In this document: positions 1 to 7,174 of the stretch, one piece after another
Numbering within the stretch: the stretch's first letter is position 1
How the letters are laid out: the number at the start of each line of letters is the position of its first letter
NCBI GenBank assembly: GCA_013911195.1
Contig: JACETS010000055.1
Coordinates: forward strand, 1 to 13,642
Direction of reading: 5' to 3'
Source of the DNA: Verrucomicrobiales bacterium
Lineage (GTDB): Bacteria > Verrucomicrobiota > Verrucomicrobiia > Verrucomicrobiales > DEV007
Length of the DNA stretch: 13,642 bases
The notes under the pieces: generated by a model
Databases searched by the model: none
What the model was told of the DNA's origin: nothing
Seen by the model: the letters and a program-made list of their open reading frames with translations, nothing else
Made by a program: the position numbers and the translations under genes

Positions 1-1
1 T

Positions 2-316
2 GGGTATGGTAAATTTTTACATGGAGAAGCGATTAGCTTAGGACTAATAGGGGCTAATAAAATATCTTCTCAAAAATCTAATTTATCAGATTCAGAGAAC
101 GAAATAATTATTAAAGCACTCAAGAAATTTAATCTTCCAACTCAACTTGATAATTCTTTTTCAACACAAAGTCTGATTGATATTATGAAATCTGACAAAA
201 AGTTTAAAAATGGCAAAATCAGATTCGTGATTCTTAATAAACTAGGAGAAGCAGAACTTAGTGAGAATGTTTCAGAGGACGATATTTCTATGGCTATAGA
301 AGCTTTAAGGCCTTAA
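2..316 (+). CDS. aroB: 3-dehydroquinate synthase, C-terminal part (5' truncated by window edge)
   Basis: The reading frame is open from the left edge to TAA at 314-316, giving about 104 residues. The fragment opens with a G-Y-G-K-F-L-H-G-E-A-I stretch. In 3-dehydroquinate synthase the His of the H-G-E-A motif is a metal ligand near the end of the C-terminal domain. The rest fits the family: a helical stretch, a 'KKFNLPT' segment like the family's 'lGLP', then D-K-K-x-x-x-G-K-I-R-F-V-I-L-x-x-L-G-E-A, the conserved final block. The enzyme converts DAHP to 3-dehydroquinate, step two of the shikimate pathway, in the cytosol, using NAD and a divalent metal. The N-terminal NAD-binding domain lies outside the window, so integrity and start cannot be judged. 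The frame ends normally. A related sugar-phosphate cyclase is the only real alternative, and the DKK-G-IRFV block favours AroB. Confidence 0.87.
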   Translation, partial: GYGKFLHGEAISLGLIGANKISSQKSNLSDSENEIIIKALKKFNLPTQLDNSFSTQSLIDIMKSDKKFKNGKIRFVILNKLGEAELSENVSEDDISMAIEALRP

Positions 317-378
317 CGAATACTTAAAGAGTCTTATTCTTAAAAAAACAGCTATATATCTTATATCTATTCGGTTGG

Positions 379-471
379 CCTAGAATGGAATAAAAAAAAA
401 TTACGAATTTCCTGCAGAAAATTGATTTTTTGAACAATCGTATTTGCTTAATTCATAAAATGCATTCTAGG
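379..471. repeat. 9-bp perfect inverted repeat flanking a 75-base spacer, upstream of topB
   Basis: CCTAGAATG at 379-387 is the exact reverse complement of CATTCTAGG at 463-471. Two further G-U pairs would extend the stem in RNA (377-378 with 472-473). The pair lies in the 169-base gap between aroB and topB, which otherwise holds A/T runs and a candidate promoter. Only read-through RNA from aroB would contain both arms, since a transcript from the candidate promoter at 430-459 would begin within or near the right arm. It may be a spaced operator, a long-range RNA stem or chance; a 9-bp match in a gap this size is uncommon but not decisive. Confidence 0.3.
430..459 (+). promoter_or_regulatory. 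Candidate sigma70-type promoter for topB
   Basis: TTGAAC at 430-435 resembles a -35 box. CATAAA at 454-459 is a weak -10 match, 18 bases downstream. A start about seven bases further on would give a leader of roughly 20 bases before the ATG at 486. The position in the only sizeable gap before topB supports it, but the -10 match is poor and AT-rich sequence produces such matches easily. Confidence 0.3.
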
Positions 472-485
472 TTCGCATCTCAAAG

Positions 486-3050
486 ATGTCTAAAATCCTT
501 ATAATTGCTGAGAAACCAAGCGTTGCGACAGACCTTGCAAAAGTACTGTCTAAGGAACTGGGTAAGTTTGAAAAGAAAGGTAAAGATCGTAATACCTATT
601 TTGAATCAGATCAGGCGATCATAGCCTCTGCAGTGGGTCATCTAGTTGAATTAAAGATGCCTTCTGGGCCAAATGGTAAAAAGCTACCCTGGGGCATAAA
701 GCACTTACCGGTAATACCCGAAAAATTTGAAATTCAGCCAATAGCAAAAAGTGAGAGCAGGCTTAATCTATTAAAAAGGTTAATTAAGCGCAAAGAAGTT
801 GATACGATAATCAATGCATGCGACGCAGGAAGAGAGGGAGAATTAATCTTCAGATATGTTATACAAATTGCAGGAGTAGAGAAAAATCTCAAAAGAATGT
901 GGATGCAGTCAATGACTAATAACTCCATAATCAGTGCATATCATTCTCTTAGGGGAGACGATGAAATGATTCCTCTTGCACAAGCTGCTCTCTGCCGATC
1001 GGAAAGCGATTGGCTAGTAGGCCTAAATGGAACACGTGCTCTAACAGCTTTTAATTCTCGACATGGGGGATTTAATGTAACCACCGCAGGAAGAGTACAA
1101 ACACCAACTTTGGTAATTTTAAGTGAGCGTGAAAAAGAAATTAGAAACTTTTCACCTACTAGTTATTGGGAAGTACTTGCCGATTTTGAAACTGCCAATG
1201 GTTCATATAATGGAAAATGGTTCAGAGAAAATTTTAAAAGGGATGAAAATGATGAAAAGTTAAAAGCCGATAGAATTTGGACTGAAGAAGAAGCACAAGA
1301 AATCCTTGAAAGATGCAAGGACCAAACTGGCATTATTGAAGAAAACAAAAAGCCGGCCAAGCAAGCTCCTCCTCAACTCTTCGATTTAACAACTCTCCAA
1401 CGTGAAGCTTCAAGCAAATTCGGTTTTAGTGCACGAAACACACTAGCAATAGCACAATCACTGTATGAGAGACATAAGTTACTTACATATCCGAGAACAG
1501 ATTCTAAATGTCTTCCCGAAGATTATGTGGATACGATAAAATCACATATAAATGATTTTGCCAACTCCATCGCAAATACTTCACTTCATCAACAGATCAT
1601 TGATAGCTCATCAAAAGTAATTGAAAATAATTGGATAAAACCAAACAAAAGAATTTTTAACGACTCAAAAATTAGTGATCACTTCGCTATTATACCGACT
1701 GGCAAAATACCTACCGCCGGCCTCAAGGAACAAGAACAAAAAATCTATGATTTAGTCACTAGAAGACTCGTCGCTATTTTTTATCCATCTGCAGAATTTG
1801 AAACCACAAGAAGGATCACGAGAATAAATAATGATTCGTTTCTCACCACAGGAAAAATCCTTGTTACACCAGGATTTCTCGAGGTTTACGGCCGTAAACC
1901 AGGTGTTGCTACAGAAAAGAATGAACTGATCCCTGCCGAAACCGGCGACAAAGCAGAAACACTAAATATCGAAATTAAATCTGAGGAAACCAAGCCCCCA
2001 GCCAGGTTCAATGAAGCAACTCTTTTAGGCGCAATGGAAACGGCAGGTAAAAGAATTGATGACGATGAACTAAAGGAAGCAATGAAAGAGCGGGGGCTTG
2101 GAACTCCAGCAACAAGAGCAGCTATAATAGAGGGTTTAATAGCGCATAAATATTTGTTTCGACATGAGCAGCAAAAACGAGATCTCGTAGTTTCCAATAA
2201 AGGTCTAGCTCTAATAGACCTGCTAAATGATATTGGAATTGATGCACTTAGTTCACCAGAATTAACTGGGGAATGGGAGTACAAACTAAAGCAAATGGAA
2301 AGCGGAAAACTTAGTAGGGAGATCTTTATGGAAGAAATTAAGACCCTAACTGAGGAAATTGTAAATAGGACCTCTTTAAAAATAGATGAATTAGCTAACA
2401 GGGTTTTCGACGATCTGGTAGCAACATGCCCTGATTGTCAGGATGAATCTTTTAAACAAACAGATGGAAGCTATGAATGTAAATCAGCAGACTGTAAATT
2501 TAAGCTGAATAAATATATTGCTAGTCACGAAATTTCCCCGGAACAGGCGAAAAACCTTTTAGAGAAAGGAAGAATCGGTCCTTTTGATACATTCAAAAAT
2601 CGATTCGGCCAACCCTTTACTGCTGAATTAAAAATGGCTCAAGGTGCCAGAGGAGGATGGAAACCAGAATTTATATTTGAAGGAGATGAAGAGAGAGAGC
2701 AAGAGTCTAAAAATCTAAGTGATGACCAACTCCTAACGGAAGCCGCTCTTGATGATGGAACAAAGGTAAAAGTTTATGAAACTGACAGGGCATATATATG
2801 TCCTGAAATGGCGTCTGATAAGCAAAAGGGTGGAACTAGAATATCCAAAGAAATATTAAAAAAAGAATTACCTCGGGAACAGATCATTAAATTATTCGTA
2901 GAAGGTAAAACCGAAGTTATTAACGGTTTCATTTCCAAAAAAGGAAGACCCTTCAATGCACATTTATTATTAGATAAATCTACAGGTAAATTGGGATGGG
3001 AATTTCCTCCTCGTGCAAAAAAGAAAGCAGCTTCAAAAAAACAAGACTAA
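486..3050 (+). CDS. topB: DNA topoisomerase III (type IA)
   Basis: This 854-residue cytosolic enzyme relaxes and decatenates DNA by cutting one strand through a 5'-phosphotyrosine link. The N-terminal Toprim domain has A-E-K-P-S-V-A (8-14) with the catalytic Glu9, and D-A-G-R-E-G-E-L (113-120) with the metal-binding acidic residues. T-A-G-R-V-Q-T-P-T-L lies at 200-209. The catalytic tyrosine is Y335 in Y-P-R-T-D-S-K. The E-K-P-S start and Y-P-R-T-D-S motif are typical of TopB rather than TopA, which usually has an E-S-P-x-K start and Y-M-R-T-D-S. G-L-G-T-P-A-T-R at 537-544 is the usual strand-gate motif. The C-terminus has a zinc-finger-like unit (C648, C651, C665, C670) followed by two topoisomerase C-terminal repeats (about 672-730 and 760-840) and a Lys-rich tail; the second repeat lacks its cysteines. 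The ATG sits directly before the Toprim motif. There is no Shine-Dalgarno sequence. The next gene starts 24 bases after the stop, so co-transcription is likely. Confidence 0.95.
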   Translation: MSKILIIAEKPSVATDLAKVLSKELGKFEKKGKDRNTYFESDQAIIASAVGHLVELKMPSGPNGKKLPWGIKHLPVIPEKFEIQPIAKSESRLNLLKRLIKRKEVDTIINACDAGREGELIFRYVIQIAGVEKNLKRMWMQSMTNNSIISAYHSLRGDDEMIPLAQAALCRSESDWLVGLNGTRALTAFNSRHGGFNVTTAGRVQTPTLVILSEREKEIRNFSPTSYWEVLADFETANGSYNGKWFRENFKRDENDEKLKADRIWTEEEAQEILERCKDQTGIIEENKKPAKQAPPQLFDLTTLQREASSKFGFSARNTLAIAQSLYERHKLLTYPRTDSKCLPEDYVDTIKSHINDFANSIANTSLHQQIIDSSSKVIENNWIKPNKRIFNDSKISDHFAIIPTGKIPTAGLKEQEQKIYDLVTRRLVAIFYPSAEFETTRRITRINNDSFLTTGKILVTPGFLEVYGRKPGVATEKNELIPAETGDKAETLNIEIKSEETKPPARFNEATLLGAMETAGKRIDDDELKEAMKERGLGTPATRAAIIEGLIAHKYLFRHEQQKRDLVVSNKGLALIDLLNDIGIDALSSPELTGEWEYKLKQMESGKLSREIFMEEIKTLTEEIVNRTSLKIDELANRVFDDLVATCPDCQDESFKQTDGSYECKSADCKFKLNKYIASHEISPEQAKNLLEKGRIGPFDTFKNRFGQPFTAELKMAQGARGGWKPEFIFEGDEEREQESKNLSDDQLLTEAALDDGTKVKVYETDRAYICPEMASDKQKGGTRISKEILKKELPREQIIKLFVEGKTEVINGFISKKGRPFNAHLLLDKSTGKLGWEFPPRAKKKAASKKQD

Positions 3051-3074
3051 TTTTAAACATCGAAAATTCAAACC

Positions 3075-4244
3075 ATGGATAATGTTAAATATGGAATAGT
3101 AGGTTTGGGAAATATGGGCAGAGCTCATAGAGAAAATATTTTAAGCGGTAAAGTTAAAGGAGTTGATCTCACTGCAATCTGTGATGTCTCAGGATCTTTA
3201 CCTGACAAAATAGAAGGAGAAAGCCAATTCACCGATGTTGATGAAATGATTAATTCTGGTCTCATTGATGCAATCCACATCTGTACCCCCCACCCCTCAC
3301 ACAAGGAAATTGGAATTAAATCGTTAGAGGCAAACCTCCATGTTCTTATGGAAAAACCTTTAGCGGTTGATAAAGCCGACTGCGAAGCATTGATCAATGC
3401 ATATGAAAAAACCGGACAAAAAAAAGTCTTCGCGGCTATGTTTAACCAGAGGACTGACCCTCATTACAAAACATTAAAAAGGTTGATAGATTCAAATGAT
3501 TTGGGGGAAATTCGAAGGGTACATTGGTCCGTTACTGACTGGTTTAGAACAGAATATTATTATGCAATGGGTGGGTGGAGAGCCACTTGGAAAGGTGAAG
3601 GCGGAGGTGTTCTGCTCAATCAATGCCCACACAATTTAGATCTTTTTCAATGGTTATTCGGAATGCCTGAAGAAGTTACTGGATTCTTGGGTTTTGGCCG
3701 CTATCACCAAATAGAAGTTGAGGATGATGCCACACTTTACTTTAAATATAATAATGGCAAGAATGCGACTTTTATAACCTCCACAGGAGAAAGCCCTGGG
3801 GTTAACAGATTAGAGGTAATTTCTGAAAGAGGTGTTCTTACTGTTGAAGATGGTATCATTAAGTGGGAGAGAAATGAAACTCAAACCTCAGAATTCAGTC
3901 TTCAGTCTATGTCAGGATTTTCTAAACCCGATACATGGAAGGTAGAAATTCCTATCAATGGAAGAGGTGGTCAACATGTTGAAATTATGCAAAATTTCAT
4001 CAATTCAATTTCTAATGGGGAGGAATTAATCTCTCCTGCTGTTGAAGGAATACACAGTGTAGAATTAGCCAATGCCGCTTTGTTATCAGCCTGGGAAAGC
4101 AAGCCCATTCAGCTGCCTATGGATGCAAAAAAATATTCTACAATTTTAAAGGAAAAGGGCGACACATCCACTTTTCAGAAGAAAAAAATTGATGCTAAAT
4201 CTACGGCATCAGCTGATGATTTCGCTCAATCTAATAAAACATAA
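3075..4244 (+). CDS. Gfo/Idh/MocA family NAD(P)-dependent oxidoreductase
   Basis: The product has 389 residues. A Rossmann fold opens the protein, with G-L-G-N-M-G at 10-15 after a short beta strand. E-K-P at 93-95 is the family's catalytic-lysine motif, followed by L-A-V-D. The substrate domain has the G-G-G-V-L-L-N-Q-C-P-H-N-L-D block (177-189), in which H186 and D189 match the family's conserved HxxD pair. Family members oxidise or reduce a ring or side-chain hydroxyl of sugars, inositols and related compounds with NAD(P); the substrate here cannot be read from the sequence. No signal peptide or twin-arginine motif is visible, so it is cytosolic. Residues about 355-389 form a polar Lys/Ser/Thr/Asp-rich tail beyond the usual domain. 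The 24-base gap from topB and the isomerase-like gene 34 bases downstream suggest one transcript and a shared catabolic or modifying pathway. Confidence 0.9.
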   Translation: MDNVKYGIVGLGNMGRAHRENILSGKVKGVDLTAICDVSGSLPDKIEGESQFTDVDEMINSGLIDAIHICTPHPSHKEIGIKSLEANLHVLMEKPLAVDKADCEALINAYEKTGQKKVFAAMFNQRTDPHYKTLKRLIDSNDLGEIRRVHWSVTDWFRTEYYYAMGGWRATWKGEGGGVLLNQCPHNLDLFQWLFGMPEEVTGFLGFGRYHQIEVEDDATLYFKYNNGKNATFITSTGESPGVNRLEVISERGVLTVEDGIIKWERNETQTSEFSLQSMSGFSKPDTWKVEIPINGRGGQHVEIMQNFINSISNGEELISPAVEGIHSVELANAALLSAWESKPIQLPMDAKKYSTILKEKGDTSTFQKKKIDAKSTASADDFAQSNKT

Positions 4245-4278
4245 TTGCACAGCTTTCTAAAACTGAAAAACTAGAAAA

Positions 4279-5190
4279 ATGATATTAACTGGCATTGCCG
4301 ACGAAGCTGGAGACAGCATAGATTCACAAATAGCTGCAACCAAAGCCCTTGGATGGGAACATATTGAGGCCCGTTTTCTAAGTGTTGGAAACTTTGAAAA
4401 AGGAAGTATACACGAAATACCTGAAGAAGCATTTAACCTCGCAGTTGATGCACTGAACGAAGCCGAAATCAAAGTTTGCGGAATAGGCTCAACAATTGGA
4501 AATTGGGCTCATCCCATAACAGATCCTTTTGATATAACTGAAGGTGAAGTAGAAAGGTGCATAACAAGAATGAAGGTACTTGGCACTTCCATTGTCCGAG
4601 TTATGAGCTACTCAATTCTTGAGGAGGAAAATGAAAATGATCACGAGAATCAATTATTTGAGGAAAGAATTAAAAGGCTCAAAAACATTATTACTAGATT
4701 TGAAGATAATGGCATTACCCCAGTCCATGAAAATTGTATGAATTATGGCGGAATGAGTATTTCTCATGCTCTGAAATTACAAAATGAAATACCCAAAATG
4801 AAGTGGGTTTTTGATACTGGCAATCCCGTTTTTAATGCTGACAGATCGACTCCTAGGCCATACCCACGTCAAGATGCTTGGAGTTTTTATCAAGCAATCA
4901 AAGAAAATATCGTGCACGTACACATTAAAGATGGAATATGGGACAACTTGAAAAATGAGTGCACTTTTACAATGCCAGGTGAAGGTGATGGCAAAGTGAA
5001 AGAAATTCTGGCTGATCTTAAAAAAACGAATTACGAAGGTTTTATCTCCATAGAGCCACACATTGCATCAGTTTTCCATGAAGAAGACAAGGAAGATCTT
5101 GATCAAGAAACCAAAGAAAAAAATCAATTAGATACTTATATTGAGTATGGAAAGAGGCTTGAAGAAATTATTTCCAAAATTGCGATTTAA
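4279..5190 (+). CDS. Sugar phosphate isomerase/epimerase-like TIM-barrel protein (xylose isomerase-like family)
   Basis: The product has 303 residues and belongs to the AP-endonuclease-2/xylose-isomerase-like TIM-barrel superfamily. The expected metal-ligand positions at strand ends are visible: E151 in P-V-H-E-N, D179 in V-F-D-T-G-N, H215 in V-H-V-H-I-K-D, and E259 in I-S-I-E-P-H. G-E-G-D-G at 234-238 is also typical. Proteins of this type isomerise or epimerise ketoses, keto-inositols or sugar acids, and many are found beside Gfo/Idh/MocA oxidoreductases, as here. The exact substrate is unknown. No signal peptide is seen. The C-terminus (about 265-285) is rich in Glu, Asp and Lys. The ATG at 4279 has an A-rich upstream sequence but no Shine-Dalgarno. 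Its TAA at 5188-5190 overlaps the stop codon of the convergent gene (5187-5189), so no room remains for a conventional intergenic terminator. Confidence 0.87.
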   Translation: MILTGIADEAGDSIDSQIAATKALGWEHIEARFLSVGNFEKGSIHEIPEEAFNLAVDALNEAEIKVCGIGSTIGNWAHPITDPFDITEGEVERCITRMKVLGTSIVRVMSYSILEEENENDHENQLFEERIKRLKNIITRFEDNGITPVHENCMNYGGMSISHALKLQNEIPKMKWVFDTGNPVFNADRSTPRPYPRQDAWSFYQAIKENIVHVHIKDGIWDNLKNECTFTMPGEGDGKVKEILADLKKTNYEGFISIEPHIASVFHEEDKEDLDQETKEKNQLDTYIEYGKRLEEIISKIAI

Positions 5191-6254
5191 TTCCTCAAAT
5201 CAGGCAAGACTTTGTCCGAATTTTTTTGCCACCAATTGATTAATGAATTTACGTCTAAAAGATCTTCATTTCTAAATCCGGTCATTTCGCTGAAAGTCAT
5301 TGCAGCCTCTCGAACAACATCCAAATTCGAATCGTTAGCAACCACATTAACAAGAGCAGTGGCAGCCTTACTATTCCGCTTATCAGCAAGAAGATAGGCA
5401 GCCCTCACTCGATGTGCGTCCATCGCCTCGAGATCATCCAATAAACTAATTAATTGCTCAGTATTTAGATCAACTTCGTTCTCAACATCATACTCCGGGA
5501 ATAATTGGCCAATTGGTATAGACTGACTACCTCTTCTGAGTCCATTCATATAAGCTAATTTAACTCTTAAAATTTCTGAAGCTGCACCGGATTGTAATCT
5601 AGGATCTGAATTTTTTTCTCTAATGGAAATTAATTTATCCAGTGATTTCCTATCAGCATTATGAATTGCTAGGTCTCCTAAAGAAATTAATTCATTTCTC
5701 TGCCTTAAATAATCAAGCTCTTCATATACATCTGCTGCAGAGGAATTAGATAAGGCTGAAATTTGATCAAGATTTTTTGAGAGGACATCGAGTCTTGAAT
5801 TAACATCTCCTAACTTATTTAATATGCCTTCATTCAGTGGCTCTTTGTCTGAAATTGCAGCTTCGTGAATTGCAGTCAGTTCACTGTTAAGTAGTTTTTT
5901 TGCATAAGGCCAGAAAACCACTCCAAGGGCGATGAAAAGCGCAGTAACAATAAATGATGAGAAAATAAACAAACTCAATTTTGCCGAGTAACCAGTTTTG
6001 TTTGAATTTATTTCTTTTTGATTTGTTGAATTAGAGGGTTCCTTAACACCCTCCTCTGCAGTTGATGTTTTTTTGCTAAGCGCCTCATTACTTTCATTTG
6101 CGTCTTCTTTGATTGGTTTCACCAAAGAAGCCATGCGATTGCCTTCCCTTTGGGCGACAGAACGCTCTAACCGCTCCAAAGCATCAGCGAGAGGATTATT
6201 CTTAGAGGATCCTCCGGATTTTTTGTTATGGTCAGAGTTTGATTTTTCAGACAT
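5187..6254 (-). CDS. Uncharacterised single-pass membrane protein with HEAT-like C-terminal region
   Basis: I do not recognise a named family. The 355-residue product has a hydrophilic Ser/Asn/Lys/Glu-rich N-terminus (1-90), with a short helical segment near 21-36 (P-L-A-D-A-L-E-R-L-E-R). One strong membrane segment lies at about 93-115. Residues 120-200 are predicted helical, with coiled-coil-like spacing (L-N-K-L-G-D-V-N-S-R-L-D-V-L). The C-terminal 265-345 region looks like HEAT-type paired helices (A-A-Y-L-L-A-D-K-R-N-S-K-A-A-T-A-L, then V-V-R-E-A-A-M) and ends with M-T-G...I-N-W-W, an ending I associate with HEAT-repeat proteins of Planctomycetota and Verrucomicrobiota. A scaffold or envelope role is conceivable, but no function can be assigned. 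The ATG at 6254 is preferred; an in-frame TTG lies just upstream (6257-6255). The gene stands alone on its strand, diverging from yceD across 131 bases. Confidence 0.8.
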   Translation of the reverse strand: MSEKSNSDHNKKSGGSSKNNPLADALERLERSVAQREGNRMASLVKPIKEDANESNEALSKKTSTAEEGVKEPSNSTNQKEINSNKTGYSAKLSLFIFSSFIVTALFIALGVVFWPYAKKLLNSELTAIHEAAISDKEPLNEGILNKLGDVNSRLDVLSKNLDQISALSNSSAADVYEELDYLRQRNELISLGDLAIHNADRKSLDKLISIREKNSDPRLQSGAASEILRVKLAYMNGLRRGSQSIPIGQLFPEYDVENEVDLNTEQLISLLDDLEAMDAHRVRAAYLLADKRNSKAATALVNVVANDSNLDVVREAAMTFSEMTGFRNEDLLDVNSLINWWQKNSDKVLPDLRN

Positions 6255-6274
6255 CAAGCAAATTTAAAACTGTA

Positions 6275-6305
6275 AGTATAATTATTTTCTAATAGTCTTT
6301 GCCAA
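6275..6305 (-). promoter_or_regulatory. Candidate promoter for the minus-strand HEAT-like membrane protein gene
   Basis: Read on the minus strand, TTGGCA (6305-6300) and TATACT (6280-6275) each match five of six sigma70 consensus bases, with a 19-base spacer that is longer than ideal. It lies about 20 bases upstream of the ATG at 6254 in the 131-base divergent gap shared with yceD. The gap must also hold the yceD promoter; on + a weak pair TTTAGT then TATTTA, 17 bases apart, lies near 6313-6341. I see no clear terminator or other element there. Confidence 0.35.
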
Positions 6306-6385
6306 GATCAATTTTAGTCCCATTTTTGTTAATAATATTTATATGGGCAACATCTTTTTATGATCTAAAACAATAATCGAAATCA

Positions 6386-6871
6386 ATGATAATCGACATT
6401 CGAGCCATTAGTAAAAGTGAATCTTTATTCATGAGTGGAGAAATCAGTGAAGATGTATGGAAATTTCAAGATTCGGACCTCATTAAACCTGCAGGACAAC
6501 TAATTTATGAAGCAGAAGCTTCAATCGTTAGTGGAGAATTATTAGTTAGAGGCGATTTTTCGGTAAGGTTCACTTTTGAGTGTACTCATTGCCTAGTTTT
6601 ATTTAAAAAGACAATTATGCTCAAAAACCACTCAATTTTGACTCCTATTGAGGGTAAAGTAACGATAGACTTGACGAATGCCCTTAGGGAAGATATCCTC
6701 CTCGCCCTCCCAAATTTTACCAAATGTGACGAAGGCGACGATAAAACAGAGCCTTGCCCAGCATCTGGTGATTTTATTGAGAGCTTGAATGCTCAAAATA
6801 ATGGTGAGGACCCAACTAATCCGCCTCCATCAAAACAATGGGAAGCATTAGACAAATTTAATATCGATTAA
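6386..6871 (+). CDS. yceD: YceD/DUF177 family protein (23S rRNA accumulation/processing factor)
   Basis: The product has 161 residues. Family features are a beta-rich N-terminus, R-F-T-F-E-C-T-H-C (C66, C69, the conserved CxxC), D-L-T-N-A-L-R-E-D-I-L-L-A-L-P (95-109) and two later cysteines (C114, C124) that would complete a zinc-like site. The tail ends with Q-W-E-A-L-D-K-F, like the family's terminal '-W-x-x-L-x-x-L'. YceD homologues support 23S rRNA accumulation or processing and sit next to rpmF in most bacteria; here rpmF starts 13 bases after the stop. The protein is cytosolic. The extreme conservation of the yceD-rpmF pairing makes the call firm even though overall sequence similarity in this family is low. 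No Shine-Dalgarno precedes the ATG. Confidence 0.85.
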   Translation: MIIDIRAISKSESLFMSGEISEDVWKFQDSDLIKPAGQLIYEAEASIVSGELLVRGDFSVRFTFECTHCLVLFKKTIMLKNHSILTPIEGKVTIDLTNALREDILLALPNFTKCDEGDDKTEPCPASGDFIESLNAQNNGEDPTNPPPSKQWEALDKFNID

Positions 6872-6884
6872 ACATTTTACAATC

Positions 6885-7067
6885 ATGGCAGTTCCTAAGA
6901 GTAGAACCTCACTTAGTAAGTCTCGTAAAAGAAGAGGCGCAAACCGTTGGAGTGCTCCAAAACTTAACGTATGCAATAACTGTGGAGCTGTTACTCTTTC
7001 ACATATTGCTTGTCCTTCATGTGGGTATTATCGTGACCGTTCAGTCCTTGGAGTAGATAATTTGTGA
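6885..7067 (+). CDS. rpmF: 50S ribosomal protein bL32
   Basis: The 60-residue product has the standard bL32 start M-A-V-P-K-S-R-T-S-L-S-K-S-R-K-R-R-G, a highly basic rRNA-binding extension. A zinc ribbon follows: C30-x2-C33, then C43-x2-C46. Because all four cysteines are present this is the zinc-binding (C+) form, not the zinc-independent paralogue made under zinc starvation in some bacteria. The length is normal. It lies 13 bases after yceD and is almost certainly co-transcribed with it. A 107-base gap with a hairpin then separates it from plsX, whereas the neighbouring genes in the cluster are only 13-27 bases apart. Confidence 0.97.
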   Translation: MAVPKSRTSLSKSRKRRGANRWSAPKLNVCNNCGAVTLSHIACPSCGYYRDRSVLGVDNL

Positions 7068-7091
7068 TCTGATCAACCTGGATTCAATCAT

Positions 7092-7104
7092 TTAGATTAT
7101 CTAA
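7092..7104. repeat. Short palindrome in the rpmF-plsX gap
   Basis: TTAGAT and ATCTAA (7092-7097 and 7099-7104) form a perfect 6-bp palindrome around one T, about 25 bases after the rpmF stop. It lacks the following T tract and GC-rich stem of an intrinsic terminator. It could be a small operator or chance in AT-rich DNA. Confidence 0.2.
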
Positions 7105-7144
7105 TAGTTTAAGACTGGTTTATTTTAGTATTCACACTAAATTC

Positions 7145-7174
7145 TTTGTAGGAATTGGATAACTTCCCTACAAA
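7145..7174 (+). promoter_or_regulatory. Hairpin directly abutting the plsX start codon
   Basis: TTTGTAGG (7145-7152) pairs perfectly with CCTACAAA (7167-7174). With one bulged C (7166), two more A-T pairs (7153-7154 with 7164-7165) extend the stem and close a nine-base loop. The 3' arm ends at the base before the plsX ATG (7175), so in RNA the stem would occupy the ribosome landing site. No T tract follows, so it is not an intrinsic terminator. It may act as a translational control element or, as DNA, as a dyad operator for a regulator of lipid synthesis. Function is inferred only from position and symmetry. Confidence 0.5.

Noticed and set aside
420..485. GGTTCGCATC-like stretch before topB, resembling a tRNA T-loop
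   Set aside because: No acceptor stem, D-arm or anticodon arm can be drawn around it.
1886..2284. Open frame of 132 codons on the minus strand inside topB
   Set aside because: It lies wholly antisense to a strongly conserved gene, has Ser-rich composition typical of a shadow frame, and shows no recognisable domain.
6316..6346. CCCAT...ATGGG inverted repeat upstream of yceD
   Set aside because: Five base pairs with a long AT-rich loop is expected by chance in this composition.
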